Source of the DNA: Aaosphaeria pasadenensis
Taxonomy: Eukaryota > Ascomycota > Dothideomycetes > Pleosporales
Direction: 5' to 3'
NCBI GenBank assembly: GCA_022813625.1
Contig: JAKLMB010000030.1
Coordinates: 372,001 to 436,000, forward strand
Length of the DNA stretch: 64,000 nucleotides
In this document: in pieces, positions 1-10,751 of the stretch
Layout: every line of letters starts with the position of its first letter
How positions within the stretch are numbered: position 1 is the first letter of the stretch
Program-made: the position numbers and the translations under genes
The notes under the pieces: generated by a model
The model's input: only the letters and a program-made list of their open reading frames with translations
What the model was told of the DNA's origin: nothing
The model's database searches: none

Positions 1-384
1 ATGCGGTCTTTCAGGGGTGCTATAGGTCAAACTGCCATGTCCTTTTCTCCCTATCTACAACTGCATCTTTTCAACAGCAACCAAATCATCCAACAATCAG
101 TAAAACTGTGATGTATGCAACTTATCACCGCCATGTTCGTTTCTGAACAACCGGACGCCGATCTTATCTTCGCCACACATACTAACTTCACATATTACGA
201 CACCCATCTGCCTCCATCCCAAGAACTCGAGAGGGTCAAATCTTGATGCCTGGAGGAATTCATCGGTATCTTCAAATCCGCAAAGCTTCCATGGCTTCAT
301 GATTGACCATATTACCAACATATCATTCTAAGCATCGCTTACAAGCAGTCGTAAGCAGTTCAAGGCAACCATTTATTCAAGCTG

Positions 385-392
385 TATATATA
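385..392 (+). promoter_or_regulatory. TATA-like box upstream of the NTF2-like gene
   Basis: An uninterrupted TATATATA run lies about 90 bp upstream of the start codon at 480, a plausible distance for a fungal core promoter. A short upstream reading frame (412-435, seven codons) lies between it and the main start, in a different frame. Whether that frame is in the transcript depends on the unmapped start site. Confidence 0.4.
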
Positions 393-479
393 CCTCTATC
401 AATTCACCACAATGAACCCAAACAATCACAATTGAAGTCCTCTTTCTTAAGAATCAAATTGAATCCAATCAAGTTCGCC

Positions 480-1061
480 ATGTCTGAATCTGCAACTTCC
501 ACCATCGCTGGGAATTTCCCCACACGTGTACAGCACCTTCTCAACAAATTTTTTGAGATCGGAATGAAGATTGAGCCAGAGTCTGGCAAAGACTTCGTCG
601 GATTGTTCACCAAGGACGGTGTTCTCAAGACGCATGAGACTGTTGTTCTACGCGGTCATGACGGTAAGTTTCAAGGACACCGACCAACCTCCACTGCGAT
701 AGTGGATGGCTACATGAATTTGCTCTTGCAAAATCCATGAACCTGCCTGATACTGACCAATTCCATAGAGCTTGCTACCGTGCATGCCAAACTCCATCCG
801 GCATTGGAGTCTCGGTGGCACACTGTCTCGGGAACTTTTGTTTCGACCTCTTCGCCAGACACCGATTTTGTGGTTTTGGGTCGCTTCAATGATGTACTAA
901 AGGATGGTAACGTGGTTGGCATGGATTTCACCGCACGCTTCATCGTCAAGGAGGAAGACGGAGTCGAGAAGCTCGGATCAGTCAGAGTTTGGACTGATCC
1001 AGCGGAAATGTTGGCTGCGTTCAAGAACGCAGAGCAGTCTCTCAACCTCATGCATGAATAG
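480..1061 (+). CDS. SnoaL/NTF2-like small protein
   Basis: Two exons, 480-663 and 769-1061, joined across a 105-nt intron (GTAAGT donor, CATAG acceptor) in continuous frame, giving 158 residues. The N-terminal half has the helix-then-strand pattern of SnoaL-like NTF2 folds: a helix, then FVGLFTKDGVL and a glycine-rich turn. After the intron come the antiparallel strands, including HTVSGTFVS and a DFVVLGRF-like strand. Such single-domain proteins form cone-shaped dimers with a hydrophobic pocket. Some are polyketide cyclases or hydratases, but many have no known reaction. No catalytic Asp/His pair can be assigned. The start was chosen because upstream in-frame codons lack ATG. Family membership is inferred from fold pattern only; no specific function is claimed. 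Confidence 0.7.
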
Positions 1062-1216
1062 TTCCCGAGTCGTTGGTACTTATGGACTTTCCATTTCTGC
1101 TAGTAGTACAACTACAAATGTCACCGTAGGAAAAATACGAGTTCCGCTCCTTAAACGCCCGCTCCCAGTGAGTCTCAGAATACCCGTATTATGTCATGTG
1201 CAAGGAACCTAATTCC

Positions 1217-3990
1217 TTAAAACCTTTCCTCCAACCTTACTGTCATACCCGTGATCGGAATATGCTTAGTGCTCTTCTCCTTCTCGCGCTTTGCTTCGCG
1301 GTCTAGATTCCTTGCAATTGCTTCGCTTTGGATAGCACTGAGATTCTCGATACTCTGCACAATGCTTTCTTTACTGATACGACCGGGGAATAGGGCCTCC
1401 AATTCTTGCTTTGTTGTAATGGCAAGCTGATCTTCCAGGGCATGTATAGCCTGAATTCTTAGCTCTGACAGTTCACGATTGAATTTGTCTCGAGCTTCAA
1501 TGCATGCCCTCTTCGTCGCAGCCTCGCTCTCATCAGCGCCTGCTGCCTGAGCTTTCCGTTTCTCTGCACGCACGGCTTCCTTTTTGGCTTTCGCTGCAAG
1601 ATACTTAGCCGAATGTCCAAGTGCGTTTCCTTCCTTCTTTACTACGGATGTAGTATTGAGAGGTGGAGCAGTAAAGAATAGGATTCGGCCCTGCTCATCA
1701 CGCTGAAACTGCTCGCGAATTTCCGGAGGTATTTGGCTGTTTGCATGATCGCTAAGAACATACACCTCGACCGGCTGGGGGGCTTTATAACCCATGGGAG
1801 GTTGTTGCATCAACGGCTGCTGAAATGTTGGAGCAGGGCGTGAAGATGCGTATTGGGGCACCTGTGGGGGAGGCTGAGGTGTTTGGAATGGCATGATATT
1901 CTGGAAGTTCGCGGGCTGCTGAGGTGGATTTTGTGCCACATGAGGGACGGGCGACGCGGAATGTGTAGGGTAATGCGTCGAATGAGTTGGGGTGTATGCG
2001 ATTTGTGCATTATGCGGTTGTGGAGTGGGTGCTGGCACAGGTGTTGCTACTGGCGCTTGGGCAATTGAATAGCTTCGCTGCGTCTCTGCACCGTACCCGT
2101 TGGGCGCCTGAGGTGGGAGGGTTGGCGTAGTCATAGCCGGAGCAGGCGGGGGTTGTGGCGGAGGTGAAGGTGTGGGTTCGGGCGGTGGAGAGTCCTGAGA
2201 AACTGTTAATGCCTAAGTATATACGTATTGCACAATGTGAAACTTACCTTCGGATCTCGAGGACGTCGGTGTACGGCGCCGATTTTTGGTGGAGCGTTTT
2301 CAGCACCCCACTCTGGTTTGGGAAGATCGTCGGTTTCCTTTTGGTCGTCTTTTAGTAGATAGGCGATTGGGCTGGGGACCTTCTTGAGCTTCTTTGGTGC
2401 CTCAAATAGATCCATGACATAGTCCTTATCACGAACTTCATCTGGGAGACAACTTGCCCAGGTTTTGATCTTGTTGAGCTTGTGTTTCTCCTCATTATAT
2501 CGCGCTTCACAAACATAGATCTCTTTGTCAGCCGGGAAATCGCGTGGACGACCCTTGTTGAATCGTGTGATGAACATGACAAAACATCGATCCACAACTT
2601 CGTCAATGCGATGATCGCGATATTGACCAGTTTTCACGACCTCGTTCTCCAAAAAGTGCCTGTCGAATCTGTGCACCGTCTGCTCGGGTCGATAGTACCA
2701 GCAAGCATTCACCCATTTAGCGCCGTCTGAATCTTGCCAAGTACGGTATATTTGGGCGACAACGGGCTTCGTAAGGTCATTTGGATTTTGGATATGGACC
2801 CAATCACCAACCTTCCAGAGTTCTCCGTTGTGAAGAATGCCGTTGGGCATGGGAATGCGTCCATCGTCCATTACATAGTCAGCATCAGGCTTCTGCTTCT
2901 CTTCTTCTGCGATCCTGCGGGCTTCTTTCTGAAGGTACACAGCATCTTTGTAGATCTCACTTGTTTCTTCGTTGTACCGTTTGGCGTTCTCGAACATCAG
3001 CTCAACGTCCACCATAAAATGATCGACCGAGTTGTACTTCTTCCGCTTCAACTTCTTTTTTAGGACGTCCATTGCCATAGGGGTCTTGATTTCGGCATGG
3101 TATTCTGGCATGACAGATTTGTCAGGCACTCGCTCGAAAGCAGACACCATGAGCTTGTTCTCCGAGTTTCGCGGCTTCCTAATGCCTTTCATGATGGCCT
3201 TGATTCTTGCTTCCATTGGCGTGTCAACTCGTGGGGGTCGGCCTCGCTTCTTCCTCGCTTCGGGATCGTCTTTGCCCATATCATCTTTCGGTTTCACACC
3301 AGATTCGCGTTTGGTGATAGCTGCTGTTGATCTTGGACCTCGCCTCCTTTTGCGCTTATTCTCATCATCATCGTCGTCTTCGTCGTCCTCATCTTCCTCT
3401 TCATCATCCTCGTCCTCTTCCTCCTCTTCTTCATCAGGTGGCAGTGGGTCTTGCTCGGGGATCTCTCCTAGGTATGGTAGTGTCGCAGTCTTCTCTGTGA
3501 TAAGCTTCTCTTCCACCAGTTTCTTGAGCTCCTCTTCTAACACCCTCTTCACCTCCAGCGCATCTACGTAAGCCTGTGAATCCTGTCTGTTGTAGACCTG
3601 AGCATTGTGTGGTACCAAAGCGAAGTCGCGAACAAACTCGGCAAAGTTTTTGTATTCACGTTTCGCAACTTTCATTTTGATAGTGCTCAGAGCCACCGGC
3701 TCTTTGATTACTTCATAGTAATCTGGTAATTGGCGCTTGTTGACTTTTCGGTGGAAGAGGTTCGTAGGGTCATAATCACTAAAGAAGGGGGTCAATCTAT
3801 ATGGCCAAAAGCGTATGTCGGTCGCAGTTACTTACTCTTCAACCCTATGCGCATATATATTGTTCAAGACTGTGGACATACCCTTCCATTCGTCATCGGT
3901 GACAGTTGAAGGTGCGCCATCGGTTGCCGGAGGATCAGCAGCCTCTGTTGTTGGTACAGGCGTCGAGCTTGGTGCGCGTGCCGATGCCAT
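1217..3990 (-). CDS. RSC1: RSC chromatin-remodelling complex subunit Rsc1/Rsc2 (double bromodomain, BAH)
   Basis: Three exons read on the minus strand, 3990-3836, 3796-2248 and 2194-1217, giving 893 residues with both junctions in frame. Domain order matches yeast Rsc1/Rsc2. Bromodomain 1 is at about 54-135 (acetyl-lysine Asn in HNAQVYN, near 121), followed by a strongly acidic Asp/Glu tract at about 171-198. An AT-hook (KKRGRPPR) is near 234-241. Bromodomain 2 is at about 247-347 (Asn in ENAKRYN, near 327), and a BAH domain at about 377-497 contains the GDWVHIQNP and WYYRPEQT signatures. The C-terminus is Pro/Gln-rich with a Lys/Glu/Ala-rich charged helix. In yeast this subunit anchors the RSC remodeller to acetylated nucleosomes. 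Filamentous fungi usually have one such gene, so assignment to Rsc1 rather than Rsc2 is arbitrary. It is divergent from the OTU1 gene. Confidence 0.93.
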
Positions 3991-4432
3991 CTTGATCAAT
4001 GAACCCGTATTCGAATGTACCAAGTGATTGTGCGGATGCGCGACACGGAGGCAATGCGCTTTCAGTTGCGCGTCGCAAGGGCGTGTAGGAAGACGTGGAT
4101 GTGGTCGCGAAAAGGCATGGTCCGAGCTTTCTGTCGGTTGAACCTGCCCTCCGTGATCGACACAGGGTGGCGCTTTCCGGCCTCGGTATCGACGTTCCGG
4201 GAGCTTCATTAACTAGCTACGACCATTTGTTCAGTGCTTTCTAATCGACATCAACCTTTGACCCCGCCATCTTTCACATTCCATAAGGTTCTATATTTGC
4301 CCTCATATAGTTCTCCATTTTCTTCTCCCTAGACCATTGTCGCAGATACATTCACAATCCTTCGCGATATAGTTCCGACTGTTGCCCACCGACCGACCTT
4401 CAACCAACCTATATATACCTCCGTAGCACGAC
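3991..4432. promoter_or_regulatory. Divergent promoter region, RSC1/2 and OTU1
   Basis: This 442-bp gap separates two head-to-head genes and must hold both promoters. A TATATATA run near 4410 is only about 20 bp before the OTU1 start, too close for an ordinary TATA box unless transcription begins downstream of that ATG. No other motif stands out. Confidence 0.5.
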
Positions 4433-5416
4433 ATGCCGATACGAATTCGATTACGAGCTCCAAACGGGCAGCATACACTCTCGCTTGCTGATGATGCTGC
4501 TGTATCTGATCTTCTCACCCTCATAACGGAGAAAACAGAGCTGCCACTCTTCACGTTGAAGTGGGGTTTTCCTCCGCAACCACTAGATCCCTCATTATAT
4601 GGCATGCCCACGAAACTAGCCGATACCGACCTCAAGCTCAACGGCGCACAGATCATAGTTATCGCACAAGAAACTGGTGATCCGAGCGAACGGGTGCAGT
4701 CGGAGGGAACAAGCGAGCAGTCGCAATCCGCGCCATTGTCTCTCAAGCGGAAACAGAACACGGAGCTGAAGGACACGCCTGACGTACCTGTACCTTCGCG
4801 TGGTGGGACTATGGTCTTAAGAGTCATGCCAGATGACAACTCCTGCATGTTCCGAGCTTTGGGGAGTGCAGTCTTGTCCGACTCGCTAGATGGAATGACC
4901 GAGCTGCGGTCTCTCGTCGCCCAAGCAATTCAAGCAGACCCCGAAAGATTCAACGAGGCAATATTACAGAGGAAGCCCGATGAATACTGCGAGTGGATAC
5001 AGTACCCCGACTCGTGGGGTGGCGGTATTGAGCTCAGCATCTTGTCTCAGGAGTTCGGTGTGGAGATCTGCAGTATCAACGTGCAAGATCAACGCGTTGA
5101 CAGATTTAACGAGGGAAGTCCGCGACGCTGCATTCTGGTGTACTCTGGGATTCATTATGACACGGTTGCTTTTGTGCCTGACGGTGCTTCCACCCTTGAC
5201 GCCGACTCCGACATTAAACTCTTCGATTCGAATGATGATGCAATCTTGCAAGCGGCAGTCCAACTATGCTCCGAACTTGCCAAGAAACATTACTATACAG
5301 ATACACAAAAATTCGATATCAAATGCAACACCTGTGGCTGGACCGGGAATGGTGAAAGAGGTGCAGTAAAGCATGCGGAACAGACAGGTCATACAGATTT
5401 TGGTGAAGGTAACTAG
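4433..5416 (+). CDS. OTU1: OTU-family deubiquitinase Otu1 (YOD1 type)
   Basis: Single exon, 327 residues, the usual length for fungal Otu1. Residues 1-80 form a ubiquitin-like UBX domain, which in this family docks on the AAA ATPase Cdc48/p97. The OTU catalytic core spans about 127-250. It contains the DDNSCMFRA motif with nucleophile Cys138 and nearby Asp135, a WGGGIELSIL segment, and the catalytic His in SGIHYDTV (His241). A C-terminal C2H2 zinc finger follows (Cys298, Cys301, His314, His320). These three parts in this order define Otu1/YOD1, which trims ubiquitin chains on Cdc48 substrates, including in ER-associated degradation. An AATAAA at 5505-5510 is a plausible polyadenylation signal. 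Confidence 0.95.
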   Translation: MPIRIRLRAPNGQHTLSLADDAAVSDLLTLITEKTELPLFTLKWGFPPQPLDPSLYGMPTKLADTDLKLNGAQIIVIAQETGDPSERVQSEGTSEQSQSAPLSLKRKQNTELKDTPDVPVPSRGGTMVLRVMPDDNSCMFRALGSAVLSDSLDGMTELRSLVAQAIQADPERFNEAILQRKPDEYCEWIQYPDSWGGGIELSILSQEFGVEICSINVQDQRVDRFNEGSPRRCILVYSGIHYDTVAFVPDGASTLDADSDIKLFDSNDDAILQAAVQLCSELAKKHYYTDTQKFDIKCNTCGWTGNGERGAVKHAEQTGHTDFGEGN

Positions 5417-5802
5417 GTTCTCAGCATTGTTCGACATTTTATCTGTAACCTATTCATTATATATTTCAGACATATACCCAGGTAGCTGCAGAGGGGGGCT
5501 TCACAATAAATCATTGGTACAGCACATAATTACACATATTTTCCTTATAGATCGGAACTAGCGTTGATCCCTCATGCCAGACACCTAATGTGTGCAGACA
5601 GATGATGAGTGCATTGATAATTGTGGTATATTTTCATTGGTATTTGAATTTAGAGTACTAACGCTTTACGCACCGAGAGACGGTGTAGACAGCTCCAATT
5701 GGATACAATGCCCATGATACTAGGTTCGCCGCTTGTAGTGCATGCATACAGAAGCAGGTAACGTAAAGCACTCCAGTGTTGAGGCGTTGTCAAGATTGGT
5801 GA
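5417..5802. other. Convergent intergenic region, OTU1 / SKI3 C-terminal part
   Basis: These 386 bp lie between two genes that converge and presumably hold only their 3' untranslated regions. No coding frame, RNA gene or repeat is apparent. Confidence 0.6.
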
Positions 5803-8800
5803 TCAAGCACTTCCACTCAGTGTATCCGCAAGACTGGTCCAACTCTCTTTTCTCCATGGAGCAAGCATAACACATCTCTGAGCATCAGCCACCAACCCAG
5901 TGCCCGCAAAAGCAGTTGCCAGACCGGTGGCGTCTAAATCGCCCACAGGCGGTACATTCCTTCTTGCCGTTTCTCTAGCCATGATACCGGCGTAGCTCTC
6001 GTCTGTCGCTTCGGCGAGGTCTTGCCACCCTTGGGATTTCCATGGATTGAGCATGACGCTACGCTTGATCTCATTCAGAGCCTCCTGCTCGCCACCGGTT
6101 AGTATGGCTATAGCTTCGCAGATCTTCTCTACACGAGCAAGTTGGTGCGAGTCGAGGTTACGGTCCGTACGTAGGGCGGATAGATCTTCGAGAACGGCCT
6201 CGCATGTCTCAACATCGTCGTCTACAACTGCCATTGCTCCTAGAAGCGTGACAATGCCAACGTGTCTTCCTGATCCTTCGACAGCAGCAAACAGCTGCTC
6301 CCGGGCGATGTCTTTCTCTTGCTCCTTGCCAGTCGCCCACAGGACTTCTGCGAGGAGGCAAATGATGTCTGGGTCTGATTGACTCTCCTCCAACGATGTG
6401 CGGAAGTAAGGTATGCTAGCATCGAGATCTTGCAGGTAGTAGTGAGAAAGACCTGCGGTCAACCTGGCTGAGAGCCTGGTTTTGGCTAACGCATTTGATG
6501 AGAGGACGGATTCGTCCTCGAAGTCCGAAAGAAGATCGATGGCAGTCTCGGCTTCTTCGACAGCAGAGGAGTAGGAGTTGGTAGCAAGCAGATTGCGTGC
6601 TAGATCGGTCTTTGCTTGTGCATAGCGTGCGAGAGCAGAAATAGCCTCAGAGGTCTCATACTCTTGCTCTGTAGTCTCACAGATGGAGGTCAAAGCTTTA
6701 ATGGCAGCTTCGTGGTTACCGATCCTCTCCAAGAAGAGTGCTGCAAGGTGATTATGAGGTATATCATAAGGCGCTTGGAACCTTAATTGATGCAGCGCAA
6801 ACAGGGGTTGAATAAGATGTGTAATGTTATTCGAAGCTGATGGCGATGATATTAGGTGGTCGAATGTTGAGACGGCGTATTGACGCTTGGTGATCAGATA
6901 GGAAGACTCCGATAACTCGAATGCATGAGTGAAGTGATTCAGTGCTTCGTTCACATCGCCGCATAAAAGAGCGACGATACCCTCTCCTACCCAAGCCAAG
7001 GCATAATCCGGATCAGTCGATTGTGCACGGGAGAAGGCGGTATGTGCTAGCTCCTGGTCACTTTGGAGTAAATATAGTGTTCCCAAGTTGGTCCATGCCC
7101 GCACACTGCGCTCGTTCAGGTGCAGAGATCGCACAAATGCATGTTGGGCAACTTTTGGATTGAGCGTTGTGGTAATGACACCCAGTGAGTTCCAAAACTC
7201 GGAGTTTCCTGCCTCTAGCTCGATGGCACGCTTGAAGCATTTGATGGCTGCGCGCAAGAAGTTTGTCAGCCCTTGGTTTTCCTGCTCTTGTTCTAAACAC
7301 ACATGTGCTCGGTACTCGGTCCAGCCTAGATTGTACCAGGCCACAGCTTGAGCGTGAACATCGCCGACACAGCTAATTATTGCCCTCTTCTGGGCTAGAA
7401 TGGAAGCATGGAGCACCATGGTCAATAATTCACTAGGCTTGAGATTTGACTGATCAGCTTTTCCGATTTGTGCCAACCGTGAAGAACCGATGTCATCTAA
7501 TTCGAGATGCGAATCAAAATCGACCTGGGTTTCGCTGCTTGTAGGTGCCCGGAGAAGGCTCTCTACCGTTGCAAGTGAGACTGTGTTCAACTTCTCCTGA
7601 ACACATGTGAATATGGAAACAGCATCGCCGACAGCTTTCCAAAGATTGAATGCTTCGGGTTTATATTTGGTGATCGAAATCGCCACTTCGATCGCACGTT
7701 GTGCACTGGCAGAAGCTTCGCCGAAGAAACCACTGTCCACGCATCGCCAACTCTTCTCCACAAGTGTCTGCAACAATGCGATGGAAACACCAAATTCTTC
7801 TGACTTTTCGTTCAAGACTTCCTCGTAGCCTTTGATTGCCTCATCAAACTCACTCAGCTCTCGGTTGACATTGGCCAGCATGTACTTGGTAAACCAACTT
7901 GCACCTTCGCTCTTCTTCATAACAACTCCATCAGTTGGGTTTTCAGCATAGTTAAATGCACGTGAAGCGGAGTTGTAGCGCCCAGAATTGTGGTAACTCT
8001 CACCAAGACCAACATACGAATGATAATCGTCTGGACTGATGCGCAAGGCCGACAGGAAGGAAACGATGCTCTTCTGATACTCTTGCTTGTTCATTTGCAC
8101 AACACCGAGTGCTGAGAAAGGCCAGCTCACGCCTCTCTTCTTTGAGCCTGGAGCAGGACGAACTTTGCCGGAATCCACAACTCGTTGAGATACGACCTCC
8201 ACGATGTCCCATTCGCCCTGGTCTGCAAAGGATCGGGCGAGGCGTTCAGCCGCTAGTATCTCAGAGGGAGAAAGTTCAAAGGCCTTTTGAAAACACTGCC
8301 GAGCTCTTTTACGGTCCTTGTTGTAGTCTTCATAGAATTCGCCAAGTTTTGTATACGGCGGAGCATAATTGGGATTAGCCTTGATGGCGGCGAGAAATCT
8401 CGAATATGCACCTTGCCGACTTTTCCGTGCAGTTTTGGAAGGATCCAGCTCCCACAAACAAACTCCGATGCGGTACAATGTTTGCGCTCGCAATTCTCGA
8501 CCGCGCTGATTTGAGGCATCCATTTGAGGGTATTCGAGATATTCCTGTAACCGATCCAATCCGGCCTGGTAGTCGCCATTGAGAGCTTGACACCACGCCG
8601 CTTCAGCACCAATACGTCCGTTTGATGGGTCTTGGGATAGTGCTTGCTCGAGAAACTCAACCGCTTCACCATATTCTTCCTCTTCCTCTAGAATGAGACC
8701 AATTCCAATCAGAGCACTGGTAAAGTGAGGCTTCCGGTCTAATATCGAACGAAATATTTTCTTTGCTTCTGCATGATTCCGTGGCGCCTGGTAGTACACT

Positions 8801-9337
8801 AGAGCTGTGGCGAGTGTACTGCTCAGTGCATCCTTTACCCTATTGATGTGAATGATAATCGACAAATATAACAGCACAAAATATACCTTTGAAATGTAAG
8901 GTCAGTCTTTTTGGCCTCAGTAGCAGCAAGTTTCAGCCCTTTTCGAGTGGTCTCCACAGCAGCCTCGTATTCTTCCAATGAGAGCCAGTAGTCGCCTACC
9001 AGGCAGTGGGCGAGCGGAGAGCGTTTTGCCTCTTCCAAGCCTTCCTGATAAATATTCAGTATTCACAATCAATATTGGCGGTCGAACATCTCACGCTCAT
9101 CAGCTCCAGGCAATCTTGTTGCGAGAGGGGTGCATTTCGTGTTAGCGAAACCCCACCTTCGCTGAGATCAGGCTCATCAGGAGTTTCATCGGAAAGTGGG
9201 TATTTCGAGATTCCACTACTCAGATATCCTGTTAGGACTTTTGAGAGGCCTTTGTTTGGGAAGAACTGGACGAATTGGCGCAGAGTCTGAATATCTAGAT
9301 CCAGCAGATCGTGCGCACTGTCCGCATGTGAAGCCAT
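5803..9337 (-). CDS. SKI3: Superkiller protein Ski3, C-terminal four-fifths (gene split by inversion)
   Basis: Three minus-strand exons, 9337-9095, 9044-8887 and 8839-5803 (introns of 50 and 47 nt), encode 1145 residues of tandem TPR repeats. The C-terminus matches Ski3/TTC37. Typical stretches are ATALVYYQAPRNHAEAKK, GIGLILEEEEEYGEAVEFL and the final LAPWRKESWTSLA. Ski3 is the scaffold of the Ski2-Ski3-Ski8 complex, which feeds mRNA to the cytoplasmic exosome. The first ~287 residues expected of Ski3 are missing here and occur at 9679-10542 on the opposite strand. The start MASHADSAHDLLDLDI lies within what is normally the interior of the protein, so this ATG may be fortuitous. In the yeast complex the C-terminal arm holds Ski2 and Ski8, so this piece could still assemble. 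That is inference. Confidence 0.9.
9290..9299 (-). repeat. Inversion-breakpoint inverted repeat, left copy
   Basis: The minus strand reads TCTAGATATT here, in frame as the residues L-D-I of the Ski3 C-terminal part. The same ten bases occur on the plus strand at 10521-10530, where the N-terminal part loses its homology to Ski3. The pair forms a 10-bp inverted repeat bracketing the inverted segment. Confidence 0.7.
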
Positions 9338-9678
9338 GCCAGTCGCGTATGCCCTTGCCGTACAGAAAAGTTGGCTCTTAAACAGATGTCAAAGGAAAAG
9401 TGATAAAGTGACGAGACTGATATATGATATGCGTAAGCCGCGAAAGTTGCGGCGCTGTCGAGATGGAAGCAATGGGTTGACCGTGGGGTTGTTTGTTTGG
9501 TAGGGCTGAATTAGAGTTTTGGCACTAACGACGCAACGTCATGATCTCAGTTCCGAACGCTTCAGTTGCTGTCAACAACATTTCTACATCGTCAACATGG
9601 CGCCAATATAACATTCCTGCCCAGAGGCGCACATATTTTTACGAAAATTCAGCGACATAGCACGTAGAGACCTTCATC
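9338..9678. promoter_or_regulatory. Promoter region between the two Ski3 halves
   Basis: These 341 bp separate the two diverging Ski3 fragments. On the inversion model they are the original Ski3 promoter, still correctly placed for the N-terminal fragment but facing backwards for the C-terminal one. That fragment would then depend on fortuitous antisense-direction initiation. No TATA box is obvious in either direction. Confidence 0.45.
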
Positions 9679-10542
9679 ATGTCTACGAAAGCAGCCCTCA
9701 AAGCAGCAAAAACCGCGATCGATTCGAAGAAGTGGGATGAAGCTCGCGAGCAAGCGAACAACGTGCTTGAAAAGGATCCACAGAACTACTTCGCCAAACT
9801 CTTCCTCGGTCGCGCCTACGATGGTCTCGGGAAATTCGACGAATCTGCAAACGCGTACAATGATGCAACAGAGATCAAGCCCGAGGAAGCACAGGCATGG
9901 CTTGGTCTGCGGGGCCTATACGAAAAGCAAGGACCTGCCAGAGTTGACGAGAATACACGCGTAGGATTGAAACTGGCGGAAATATTCATGGAAGCAGATG
10001 ATGCACACAAGGCACAGATTGCAATCGATAAACTGGTCGATCTTGCTCGAAAATATGGCACCCCGCCCGCATACGCACGCGCGCTCAAGGCTCAGCTACC
10101 AACTAGCCCCGTCTATTCTTATCTCGAGGGCCGCTTACCCAGCCCATCGCACACATACATGAGAATCGCCGAGATATACGAGAAGTCTGAATCGGAAACC
10201 ATAAAGAAACAAATTGACGAGCGTAAAACTCGACTTGGAGCGACAATAGAAGGCGTGACCACCCAGGTGAAGCAAGAGGTGTATGGCAAAAGTGAGCTCG
10301 AGGATATATATCAGGAGATCATAAACTGGACAAATGATGATGACCAGAGGCGAGAGTATGAAGAAAAGCTACTCCAGGTTGCCTACGAGCATTTATTAGT
10401 GCTGCCACCAGGACAGAAGGAGGACAAGAGACAGAAGGTCATGAAGTTGGCACACGATATGGTTGTTATCAAGCATCCGTTCTATCTGGCCTGGCAGATC
10501 GAGCTAGAATGGCGGTCGGGTCTAGATATTGCTGTCTATTGA
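9679..10542 (+). CDS. SKI3: Ski3 N-terminal fragment (TPR), separated from the rest of the gene
   Basis: Single exon of 287 residues. It begins exactly as fungal Ski3 does: an ALKAAKTAIDSKKWDEA helix, then the first TPR pair (VLEKDPQNYFAKLFLGRAY; residues ~20-85), continuing to the YLAWQIELEWR motif near 270-281. A full-length Ski3 would run on into the LRQFVQFFPNKGLSKVL segment, which is found on the other strand at about 9245-9290. Here the frame instead ends six residues after a shared L-D-I. The two pieces add up to about 1432 residues, a normal Ski3 length. It carries the native start and promoter. Whether this fragment makes a stable protein is unknown. Confidence 0.9.
   Translation: MSTKAALKAAKTAIDSKKWDEAREQANNVLEKDPQNYFAKLFLGRAYDGLGKFDESANAYNDATEIKPEEAQAWLGLRGLYEKQGPARVDENTRVGLKLAEIFMEADDAHKAQIAIDKLVDLARKYGTPPAYARALKAQLPTSPVYSYLEGRLPSPSHTYMRIAEIYEKSESETIKKQIDERKTRLGATIEGVTTQVKQEVYGKSELEDIYQEIINWTNDDDQRREYEEKLLQVAYEHLLVLPPGQKEDKRQKVMKLAHDMVVIKHPFYLAWQIELEWRSGLDIAVY
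10521..10530 (+). repeat. Inversion-breakpoint inverted repeat, right copy
   Basis: TCTAGATATT on the plus strand, in frame as L-D-I at the end of the Ski3 N-terminal fragment. It is the inverted counterpart of 9290-9299. Joining the fragments at this repeat keeps the reading frame. Confidence 0.7.
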
Positions 10543-10751
10543 TAGGGCGACCATGTTGATACTTCAGGCATCTCAACCATCCTTAAACTAAGACGACCGC
10601 AATTGGTCTTGAGTGTCTGGTACACTGAGGACCCTAACAACCCCGGCTCGTGTCACACATGTGACTGATATCTAAATGAAAACAAAAAAGATTGAAAATC
10701 CACCAGATGCACGCTTGTTCCGTAACGCCTCGAATACCGATAGAAACCTAT

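Noticed and set aside
3032..3571. Ser-rich plus-strand frame of 179 codons
   Set aside because: Antisense of the acidic Asp/Glu tract in Rsc1/2; the serine run is simply the complement of GAG/GAT codons.
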